Made by a program: the position numbers and the translations under genes
Shown here: piece after piece, positions 10,701 through 20,791 of the stretch
Numbering within the stretch: position 1 is the first letter of the stretch
Layout: the number at the start of each line of letters is the position of its first letter
The notes under the pieces: generated by a model
What the model was told of the DNA's origin: nothing
Seen by the model: the letters and a program-made list of their open reading frames with translations, nothing else
Databases searched by the model: none
Source: Plantago ovata
Lineage: Eukaryota > Streptophyta > Magnoliopsida > Lamiales > Plantaginaceae
Direction: 5' to 3'
Assembly (NCBI GenBank): GCA_028274465.1
Contig: CM051455.1
Coordinates: 122,175,462-122,239,461, forward strand
Length of the DNA: 64,000 bases

Positions 10701-10718
10701 AACTCCCCAAACCGAACC
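10701..10718 (-). other. Polypurine tract of outer Athila element
   Basis: On the minus strand GGTTCGGTTTGGGGAGTT directly precedes the 3' LTR, the expected primer site for plus-strand DNA synthesis. Confidence 0.9.
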
Positions 10719-12222
10719 TTTGCTTGTCCTCAAGCAACTAAGCTAGACTCTAATGCAAAAAACAATGCAACACAAAAAATGGAGTCTCATGCCAAATGAA
10801 TTAAACTAATCTATTGAATCTATCAAAAAACATATGAACAAAAACCATACAAATCATAACATGGATATTGGTTGAAGAATGCCTCGATTGACTCATACAC
10901 ATTCACATAAGCACTTATGTCAAGACAAGATAGTCTCTCGTAATATTTTCTACCTGGACCTAGTCAGTGACGACGTAATGAAGCATGTCAAAATACGAAT
11001 GGTTGTCTCGTGCTTATGAAACTGAGGACTTACTACTGTTCACCAAGTTAAGACTTTTCCTCAAAGAGGTCGAACCAATACTGGCTCTCATCAAACGAAG
11101 GAGGGTTCCCTAAAAAGATAACACTCCCCTATTCTACCCATCTCTCAAGCAAAGCCTTAAGCTATTTACCACTTCCTGAATGGCATGACGAGGGTGGTCT
11201 AGAACAGATGACACTCAAACAAAAAGACAAAAATTACAACACGATTACGAACATTACAAAAATTGAAAAATGAGACAACACTTTGCTAAACTGCTTTTTG
11301 GCTCTCTTTTTTTTTTTGGAACCTTCTTTCCTTTTTTTGGGGTCTTTTCCTTTTTTCTTTTTTTTTATTTTCCAGATTTTTTCTTTTTTTTTCCTGGAAT
11401 TTTTTCTTTTCCTTTTTTTTTCGATTTTTTTAGCCAGCAGTAGCACAATGAAAAATAAATTAAAATGACACACAAACAACCTCCCCAAACCTATTCAAAA
11501 GAATAGGTTGGAGTACAAAATTCACGAAAAAGGAAAATAAACTCACAACACACTAAAAATTGAAAAACAAGTCTAAAGATAGCATAACCCCCTCCCCAAA
11601 CCTATTCGAAAGAATAGGTTTGCAAACAAAGGATCACACAATCTCACACTACCTCCTTCCTAGGCATTTAGCAATCTCAAAGCAAGGTGAAGACTTGTTG
11701 CCTCTTAGGTACATAATTACTCGGGAAAACAACCATAAGACCCTAACATGCATCATCCTATTATAAAGTCCTTCGTGAACCGCAATAGGAAAAACACCAC
11801 TAAGTGATGTCGAGACTACGAAGCTTAACTAAGTGCAATATATAAATGTGACAAGCCAGGCGAGAAAAACCTCAAACAAAGTCATAGAGATGAAGCATAT
11901 GATTGATGTCATAATTAGTTAATCTACCCAATAAAAAAGTTCAAAGAATTTGGCAATAAACTCCACATAAAACATGCAAGACTATCCTAGGATGAATGTA
12001 GTGTGTGCAACTAAAACTAAGAAAGCGGTAAACGTGCAAATGCAAACAAAAAACAAGATACTAACACAAAGCCAAACAATACTTAACATCATGGTTCACA
12101 TCCCATCCCCCTCATGAAACTTAAGCTAGTCCCTAGCAAAAGAAAATGAGAAAATAAAAAGTGATACTAGATGTTACTGAACGGTTTGGCCTCGGTCGGC
12201 TGAGAGCGGACATGCGAAAAGA
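10719..12222 (-). other. 3' untranslated region of outer Athila element
   Basis: There is no coding sequence. It holds a poly-purine/poly-pyrimidine stretch (11300-11430, T-rich on plus) and two strong hairpins, each joined to a PPT-like GGTTTGGGGAG motif in the element direction. Hairpin one has a 9-bp stem at 11488-11509. Hairpin two has an 11-bp perfect stem at 11597-11622 with a four-base loop. The third Athila element has corresponding sequence at 54499-54800. Confidence 0.75.
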
Positions 12223-13480
12223 CTAATTATTGGGATTGACATCCCCATAATAGTCTCTCCACATGCCAGACAGGAGATCCTGTTGATGTTGGATGAGTTG
12301 TTGCTGCTCCCACATTATCTGCCTCTCATTCCGGCGATGCTCCTCAATCATCTCCCAATCGCGGTTGCGTTGGGCAATGTGTCCATCAAGGTCATGTCGC
12401 ATTCCTTGGACGGTGGTGGTCAAGGCTCCAACACTAGCATCGAAGTGGGCCCGAAAATCAGAGAAGTCAAAACCTTGAGACAAAAGGAAAATCTGGGATA
12501 GGAACTCGGCCATCGTCAGCTTCCATAGCATCCTCATAATCATTTTCATCATCAGAATCAGTTGCTTGAAATGGAGCTTCAACATCAGCAGCAGCAGCCA
12601 TGGGGTTCTTCATTTGATACCTAGTTAGCTGCACATCAATAGTCGAAGGGGAAAGGGCAGCGACCTCGCAATCCCCCTCATCAATGTCCTCGACCCCGTA
12701 ATATTTGCAATATGCTGTGATGAAGCTCGGAAAAATGAAGGGCTTCTTCTTCTTCTCCCAATGGCGCTCATATTCGACATACATGATCTGACCGATGTCT
12801 ATTCGATGCTTGCCTATCAAGCAGTAGAGGAGCTCGGCATAATTCGGCTGTACCCACATGTCATTCTTTCTAGGGATCAAGTTGAAAATGCAGAATTTCA
12901 TGACCACCTTAGCCTCGATGCTAAGGTCACTCTGATGAATCCGTGCAGGTTGTGCTCCGGTATCTGGATACCTATATTCCCTATTGCAAATCACATTTGT
13001 GATGGCACTTCCGATCCCCCTAGTGGCCCTTGAATACTCGTAGGAGTGGTTGCTTTCGGTGAACTCTCGTTCCCCAAGATGGATGAATGCAGAAATTGAG
13101 GCCGGCGTCCATGGCACAATTATGCCTCGAACGAGTACCCCCTCCTTTTCCTCAAGATCAGTGTATCCAGCATAGAACTCATGGAGGAGGCTCGTATCGT
13201 ACCCCTTGAATCGGTTGGAAGTATACCAACCCCAATTCCTTTTCCTTGCTAGACGGGAGAGCGTCCTGTACCCCGCCCTGTGAGCTAATTCATCCGGAAT
13301 GTCTATCCTTCTGTCTGGTATAATCGATCTCCAACCTTGAGCTAGCTCCACTTCTAGCCTCTGTCGGACATCTATTGCGGCTAGAGACAACTCGAACAGC
13401 TCGTGGGAAGGTTGGGAGCTTGATGCTGCCCCCTTACCCTTCTTGCTTGAGCGAGCTTTCTTCGATCCTCGTGGAGCCAT
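12223..13480 (-). pseudogene. Athila accessory ORF (putative plant transposon protein domain)
   Basis: This ORF lies downstream of gag-protease and before the 3' LTR, where Athila elements carry their env-like gene. The start chosen is the ATG at 13480 (MAPRGSKKARSSKKGK), because a splice acceptor TTTGTAG ends at 13486 just upstream. The central part (LLHEFYAGYTD ... GVLVRGIIVPWTP ... EAKVVMKFCIFNLIPRKND ... HRIDIGQIMYVEYERHWE) resembles the domain labelled putative plant transposon protein. The tail is acidic. The main frame closes at 12467; the neighbouring frame continues to 12223 with a Gln/Arg-rich, probably coiled-coil segment, so one frameshift near 12480 is likely. No signal peptide or convincing transmembrane segment is seen, so an envelope role is not supported by the sequence. 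Confidence 0.72.
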
Positions 13481-13485
13481 GATTC

Positions 13486-14378
13486 CTACAAACAACAATT
13501 AGTATCTTGTATGACACAAAACAGACTTATGCATATGCAAATGCAAGAGTGAACATACGAGTGATATCTACAACAGTCGAACTCCCCAAAACCTCCATGT
13601 CTAGTCTAGCTACTTCAACATGCAACATATCAATGTAACTACTACATGCACATATCACATTATCCTCTTGCTAGACAACAAATAACCTTGAATCATAAGG
13701 CTCAATTCATACCATAGTAGCAAAAAATCTAGCATCATAAATCCTCAACTTCATCAATCATGCATTCTACCAACATTCCCATCATTATCACATCAACAAA
13801 CACAAGTTTAAACATGGAATGAAAGGAAAAGAAACATTGCACCTTAATACATAGACATCTAGTAGGCAAAATTCTCAATCCAACAAACCAAACATAATTG
13901 AACATGCAATTGATAGTGAATAACGTTTCTAATCACACAAATCATCAACCCATACATCATATAAGATTAATTGAAGCATAAATCAAAAAAACCCCAAATT
14001 TGAAAAATTAGGGTTCATGTGAGATTACCTCAAATCCGAAGATTGAATGAACTAGGAAGAAATTTGTTCGGATGAAAAGAAAGAGCACGTAATGGGCTTC
14101 GATTGAAGCTAAAGAACACACAATTTGATGGAGTAATGAAGATTTTATGAAGGATTGAAGAGATTTTGAAATTTTGGGAATTTTTGGAGTAAGAAGTGAA
14201 GAAGATGAGAAAAATGAAGAAATAGGGTTGTTTCCCCACTTTGATTCTCCAGGTTCCGTGGGGCGAGTCGCCCCGGGTGTGGGGCGATTCGCCCCGTGCA
14301 GGGCGAATCGCCCCACATGTGGGGCGAATCGCCCCCACGTCCAGAGAGCACGGAGCTCTCTGGACATGTGGCGCGATT
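13486..14378 (-). promoter_or_regulatory. Internal palindrome array and leader intron of the accessory ORF
   Basis: Reading on the minus strand, GC-rich palindromes centred at 14377, 14328, 14307, 14288 and 14267 are followed by about 220 bases of leader. A clear intron comes next, with donor GAG|GTAATC at 14028 and acceptor TTTGTAG| at 13486 (543 bases), then the ORF start at 13480. The last four centres repeat the 21-19-21 spacing of the LTR array. A separate 9-bp stem CCAGAGAGC/GCTCTCTGG lies at 14341-14363. I see no strong TATA box here. The reading is that the accessory ORF may have its own promoter; this is inference. Confidence 0.6.
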
Positions 14379-14638
14379 CGCACCCCACCTTCTGAGGTGG
14401 GGAGACGAAACTTTCAAAAAAACGCGGTTTTTTAATCCCCGAAAACCATTTTACTCATAAATCCACACGAAAAAGTTCACTCAAACATAAGCATAAGCAC
14501 AAAACAAATTCACATATAAAAGAAAATTGTTCAATGTATGAATGCATGCAATAAAGCGGTAAAAAAGCAATAAAAACTCCGGGTTGCCTCCCCGATAGTG
14601 CCGTTGTTTATAGTCTTTGACTCGACTCCTTCTTGCGC

Positions 14639-16381
14639 CTAGCTCTTCTTCTTGAGGGTATTAGACTTCCCCTTCATAGATCTTCTCCTCATGCCACGAA
14701 CCTGTGAATTAGAATGAACATAGACAGCAAGACCACAGTAGTTAATCGTGTGAGAAGCATTGAAGTGATCAGGTGGATCAGATATGGCTCGCAACACATG
14801 TCGCTTGCCATCCACCTCAATGGTGCAAGTCCTTCGGTAGATGTCTATCACGGAGCGTAGTTTAGTCAAGAACGTTCGCCCCAAGAGAACAACATCCCCC
14901 ATCCCAGGTGTAGACGCCGGCATAACTACAAAATTGGTGTACACAGATGCTTCACCAATCTTAACCAATATGTTCTTCACAACGCCTTCGGGTCTCACAA
15001 AGGATCCATCCGCCAATTGCACAATAGCCTTATGCTCAGATAGTTTTCCAAGGCCACTCTTCTCAAACAGATTCATTGGGAGCACATTACAGTAGGATCC
15101 CGTGTCTAGTGTGGCACGAACATCTTCAAGTTCACCAATCCCGACCTTAATATTGAAACTTTGAGGGATTGGCTCGGGGTCCTCTTGCTCCTCTTCACTC
15201 TCATCAGAACGAAGGTCCTTCTCTTTTTCCTTGGCTAGTGGGGGTTCTTTATACTTGCAACACTCGCACTTAGCAACCTTCTTGATGGTGATTTCAACAG
15301 GTAGATCACCCACCAAGGTAATGGACATTGACTTCTCAGTGTTGCTAGGCAGCTTCCCTTGCTCCCTACTTGCTCCTCGGTCGATCAACTCTTGCATCTT
15401 TTGATGGGCAAGCCTAGTGCTCTCTTCCAATCGATCAAGCCTCGCCCTAGTCTTCTCAGAATCTTCTTCATAACGTTTGAGAAAACTTTGGGTGTGATCA
15501 ACAATCTTTTGCAAGTGCTCCATCAGTAGAGCTGTCTTCGACTTCGGTTGCTCTTTCGGGGCGGGATTTTCGCAGTGATCATTACCATAGTTAAGCCTAC
15601 TACGGTCTTGGTTAGGGCCATAAGTTTGGCTAGACGGTGCATATCCTTGATTGTTTCGAAATCCTCTTCTCCAAAATCCACCTCGAGGATTCCTACCATC
15701 TTGTTCGTAGCTAGCTTCTTGAGTACCAAATTCCGTAGCAAAGGCTTCCTCTTTGCTTCCTTGAACCCAATTGCCATCATCATATGCAAGACCCGATCTA
15801 CAGATATGAGCTCCATGCCCATAGTTCTTGCATATTCGGCAAACTTCGTTTGACATAGCTGTTCCGGCAGAGTTCTTGAGGACTTGTTTCAACTCGTTGG
15901 TAAAGCACTCGAATCGATCCCCATTCCCCCCATACATAGGGGCCTCTTGAGTAGGTGGAGCTTCAGGTCCACGTCTCCTAACCATTGCTCTTGGATCCTT
16001 GAATTGCGAACCCTTAGCAAGCCTTTCGAAAACCGCCCAGACGGCTTCCGCGGTTTCCTCCCAAATATTGCCACGGCATTGGAAATCCACCACTTGTTGG
16101 TTCTCGAAGGTTAGTCCATTGTAGAAGTGTTGGACTAGATCCGAAAGCTCAAAACCATGATGAGGGCACTTGTTCATGAGGTCTTGGAACCTCTCAAACG
16201 CGGTGTAGATGGTCTCATCATAGTCTTGTTTGAACCCAGTGATTTGCGCCCTAAGCGCGGTAGTCAAGGTGTGAGGGAAATATTTTTTCCATGAAAGCCG
16301 AAAAAACCTTCTCCCAAGTGTCCAGCGAGCCCGCTGGTAGAGAACTCAACCATGAGTTGGCTCTTTCGCCAAGCCCCATAG
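14639..16381 (-). pseudogene. Outer Athila gag-protease, downstream part
   Basis: This is the continuation of the gag whose N-terminal end is at 24648-24231; the inner element split it. Gag core motifs GLTFENQQVVDFQCRGNIW and AVWAVFERLAKGSQF precede a CRICKNYGHGAHIC zinc knuckle (about 15840-15800). A coiled-coil-like stretch and an aspartic protease with ATLDTGSYCNVLP (about 15106-15068) and LLGRTFLTK follow. An extra base near 16285 shifts the frame between the N-terminal piece (ending DYRA, 16251) and the main piece starting before 16267. The polypeptide ends at 14639 without entering RT sequence. Confidence 0.85.
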
Positions 16382-17656
16382 TGATGAACTCGGATTTGTC
16401 GGTTCTGAGTTCAGTCAAATAATATTTGTAATTTAGCCAAAGGCAATCCACAACTACAACGAAAACCGTAGTGTAGCAGTAGAATGACTCGAGTGTCGTT
16501 CTCTCAGGACTATAACTAGCTTTATCTATTTAACAAGAGAATATAAAAACAGCAAACAGATACCAAAGGGGATTCTAGCTGATAATGGAGATTGGTGATA
16601 GTATGATTCTTCTTAACATAACGGGTCGATAATCATGCATAAATTCCTCGGTCTTGCATAGAGATCTTTGAATCAATCTAGTGTCCTGTTGCAATTATTA
16701 AGCACTACGAAGATAACTGGTCTGACAAGTCAATCACTATTGTCCTATTGTGTTCCGTAATTATTCAACACTACGAAGATAAACTCGCGCACAGGTCGAC
16801 GAGGGTCCAACTGTGCATAATAATCAATACAACATACGAGAATTTAGGTTGTGCCTGATCAACGAAATAAAGCAATGACACGGAGTATAATGCGCGATAT
16901 AGCCTTTAGCATGATTATCTTCCCTTCGCTAAGAATTCACATACTACCACCAACGATAAGTTTAGCTACTCATAATAGGCATGCAAGCAACATAAATCAT
17001 AGAAGAAAACATGTTGAAAGAATATAATAAACTAAGTAGAATAAAACTGTAAGATACAAAGTTACCGAAGGTTGTCAATCTCCGGATGATTGCGATCCTA
17101 CGAGCTCCAAACTGCTATGAAAAAGTATCCCCTAAGCTACGGACCCCTAGAACAGGCTCTGGGAAGTCCCTACCTAAAGCTACAGAGAGAGGTGAGAAAG
17201 TAGGTCTGGAAAGATATGATTTTCGGAGAAAACTGAGCAACTATATATAGGCTTCGAATTATTGTGGGGCGGTTCGCCCCAGCTCTGCGGCGGTTCGCCC
17301 GACGGCTTTTTCACGGAATTCCGCGTTTTCGACGCGGTTTTGGATTTCTTCCCCTTTTCGGACTCGGTTTCTGACTTCTAGTGGCCTTCTAACCTCCAGA
17401 TTCGACCCCTAGACTCCAAATCCTATCCGAAAACCTTCAGATACTCCAAATAGGCTTCTGGAACACCAATTCCTTGTCAACTTCAATATAATTGCCCGGA
17501 AATCTTCGAATTTCAACCAAAACCTGTAAAATAAAATCTAAAGGGAAACGTGACACTATTCTAATAAAATGCACTAAAATATAGCTAAATTAACATAGAG
17601 GATAGCTAAAATAGGTGAAAAATACTCGAATGAAAGTGTAAAATACACATTCATCA
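16382..17656 (-). repeat. 3' LTR of inner Athila element (1275 bp)
   Basis: It matches 22911-24225. It is 40 bp shorter mainly because only two of the four GC palindromes remain (about 17263-17300); the 5' LTR keeps four. TATA element CTATATATAG lies at about 17240-17249. Confidence 0.93.
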
Positions 17657-20600
17657 AACTCCCCAAACCGAACCTTTGTTTGTCCTCAAGCAACTAAGCT
17701 AGACTCTAATACAAAAAACATGCAAGACACAAAATGGAGTTTCATGCCAAATAAAATGAACTAATCTACTGAATCTATCAAATAACATATGAACAAAAAC
17801 CATATAAATCAAAGCATGAATATAGGTTGAAGAATACCTCGATTGACTTATACACATCCACATAAGCACTTATGTCAAGACAAGATAGTCTCTCGTAACA
17901 TTCTCTACCTGGACCTAGTCAGTGACGACGTAATGAAGCATGCTAAGATACGAATGGTTGCCCCGTGCCTATGAAACTGAGGACTTACTGTTGTTCCACC
18001 ATGATAAGACTTTCCCTCAAAAGAGGTCGAACCAGTACTGGCTCTCATCAAACGAATGAGGGTTCCCTATAAAAGTTAACACTCCCCTATTCTACCCATC
18101 TCTCAAGTAAAGTCTTAAGCTATTCACCACTTCCTGAATGCAGGACCAGGGTGATGAATGTGTATTTTACACTTTCATTCAAGTCTTTTTCACCAATTTT
18201 AGCTATCCTCTACCATAAGACCCTAACATGCATCATCCTATTATAAAGGCCTTCGTGAACCGCAGTAGAGAAAACACCACTAAGTGATGTCGAGACTACC
18301 AAGCTCAACTAAGTGCAATACATAAATGTGACAAGCCAAGCGAGAAAAACCTCAAACAAATTCATAGAGATGAAACATACGATTAATGGCATAGTTAGTT
18401 GATCTACCCAATAAAAAAGTTCAAAAAATTCGACAATAAACTCCATATAAAACATGCAACACTATCCTAGGATGAATGTAGTGAAATGCAACCTAAAAAA
18501 TCTAGGAAAGCGGTAAACGTACAAATTCAAATGCAGATGGATAAAGCATGCAAGGTACTATGCTTATCCTACCAATACCAAGCTCCAAACTAACAACATC
18601 AGATCACTTAAATCCCATCCCCCCTCATGAAATTAACGCTAGTCCCTAGCAGTAAGAAAATGAGGAAATAAGATATGATACTAGATGTTACCCCATGGTT
18701 TGGCCTCGGTCGGCTGAGTATGCTGCTTGTGATTTATTGGGCCTCCTCTGGGAGATTTATAGGGTGTCATTAGGTCTTCTGGTAGGCGTGGTAGTTTCAA
18801 TTATGGGTCGGATAGGAACAACTCCTCGGTTAGTATCATCATTGCCCGTATGGCCTTCATTGTCACTACTGTCACGCACATCCTCACTAGTAGAGTTGCA
18901 GTGGCAGGTAGAATTTTCAAGATTAGCCGCTGCTGTTATGGAATCCTCCATCCTGAAGCCCTCCAATAGGATGTGAACTGTTGAAGGGGAAAGGGCAGTG
19001 GTATCAGGACCTCCCCCTCCAACGTTTTACACCACGAGAAGGTTTCAGTAAGCTGATCGGATACTCAGAAGTCTTCTACCATTTTTTCCAATTTCGACCA
19101 CATTCTCTACGGTGGATCCGACCGATGTCTATATGATGCTCCCTTTAGAGGAACGCAAGGGGCACCCCAACGAGGGGCTGGGCACCCATGTCATTATGTT
19201 TTGGAACCAAGCTAGCGCTTCGGAACCTTCTAGCAACTTCGAACTCAAGATTGAATCCGTCGCGGCGAGAATGTCCCGGTGCCTTCCAGTTCACTCGAAC
19301 ATTGCAGTCCTTATGATGGAGCGCTGACGTAATAATGGTTTCTGTCCCTTCGGTGGTGCATGAATAGGAATAGGAGTCCTTACTCCAGGTGTACTCTAGC
19401 TCCTCCTCTTGGATAATCCACGACGTTGTTGCAAAACCCCTTGGCTCGAACGCACATCTATCGAGGTCACCTTCCTTGACATGGTTCTTCACAGCAATCA
19501 TACGGGAATGCTCCTTTCCCTTGGTATGGTTCCAACAAACAGCAGTTAGTACCTCGTATGACACAAAACTGACTCATGCATATGCTAGTGTAAGAACGAA
19601 ATATTCAAGTGATAAAATCAACAATCGAGCTCCCCAAACCGTAATGTCTAGCCTAGCTTCTCCATCATGCAACATACCAATGTAACTACTACATGCAATA
19701 CATCACATCATGCTCTTACTAGACAACCAATATCCTAGATAACAAGGCTCAATTCATACCATAGCAGCGAAAAATTCTACCATCATAAATCCTCAGACTT
19801 AACAATTAAGCATTCTAACATCAAATCCACCAACATTACATCAATAAACACAACCATAAGCAAGAAATCAAAGATGAAGACATATTGCATAACAAGATAT
19901 ATCATCTAGTAGCAAAATACCCAAATCAACAATCCAAGCAAAATTGAGCATGCAATTGATAGTAAATAACATGTCTAATCATACAAACAACATACCCATG
20001 CATCAAATAAGCATAATTGAAGCTCAAATTAGAAAACCCCCAAATTCGAAAATGAGGGTTCTAAGGATGATACCTCAGATCTGAAAATCTAACGCATAAG
20101 GACGAAATCTATTCAGATGGGATGATAGATCATGTAATAGGCTTCGATTTAAGCTAAAGAACACTAAATTTGGTCAAGAAATGAAGAAGTTATGAAGATT
20201 TGAAGTTGAAATCGCGAAATTCGGTTTTTGGGAAGGTGGAATGATGAAATTTGAAGAAAATGAGGAAAAGGGGAACAAATCCGCGTTTTTGAACCTATGG
20301 GGCCATGGGGCGGTTCGCCCCCCATGTGGGGCGGTTCGCCCCGTGGTCCCCGATGCGGGGAGACGGCTTCCGTCGTCAGAAAACGCGGTTTTAGTCCCCA
20401 AAACCAATTTTTTCAAAAAACCACTCGAAAAATATCACTCAAACATAAGCATATACGACACAGACATGAACAAATTCGCATACGAGAAGCAAATAGTTCA
20501 AGAATGAATGCATGCAGAAAAGCAGTAAAGAAAGCGATAAAAATTCTAGGTTGCCTCCCGGATAGCGTCATTGTTTAAAGTCTTTGACTCGACTCCTGTC
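17657..20600 (-). other. 3' region of inner Athila element with rearrangement scar
   Basis: The PPT (GGTTTGGGGAGTT on minus) lies at 17657-17670. The region parallels 10719-14638 of the outer element but lacks the A-rich/hairpin segment that the outer carries at about 11190-11730. In its place at 18152-18213 is about 60 bp of an LTR terminus (TGATGAATGTGTATTTTACA...) in the opposite orientation. Palindromes centred at 20314 and 20335 lie upstream of a GAG|GTATC donor near 20073, equivalent to the leader of the outer accessory ORF. Confidence 0.75.
18700..19535 (-). pseudogene. Remnant of the Athila accessory ORF in the inner element
   Basis: Pieces such as LEFEVARRF...SLVPKHNDMGAQP (about 19260-19170, minus) correspond to the outer element's SIEAKVVMKF...NLIPRKNDMWVQP. 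The frame is heavily broken. At the equivalent of the start, the acceptor AG reads TG and the ATG reads ATA (about 19535-19525), so both the splice site and the initiation codon are lost. Confidence 0.65.
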
Positions 20601-20791
20601 TGCGCCTATTTCTTCTTTTTGCGGGTACTAGGCTTCCCCTTCATTGATCTCCTCTCCATGCCACGAACCTGTGAATAAGAAAGAATATAGGCTGCAAGAC
20701 CACAGTAGTGAGTAGTGAAAGAAATATCAGGCGGTTCAGGTGGATCTGGTATGGCTCGCAACACGTGTTGCTTGCCCTCTACTTCAATAGT

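Noticed and set aside
11283-11488. Open frames rich in Phe (plus) or Lys (minus) over the T-rich tract
   Set aside because: They are created by the homopolymer-rich 3' region of the Athila element; there is no domain and no conservation as a frame in the third element.
12467-13480. Accessory ORF as a true envelope protein
   Set aside because: No signal peptide, no transmembrane anchor and no cleavage-site features are visible; the name env-like would rest only on its position.
14008-14435. Several overlapping open frames on both strands over the internal palindrome array
   Set aside because: Symmetric GC-rich sequence gives stop-free frames in both directions; the position fits a leader/promoter, not a gene.
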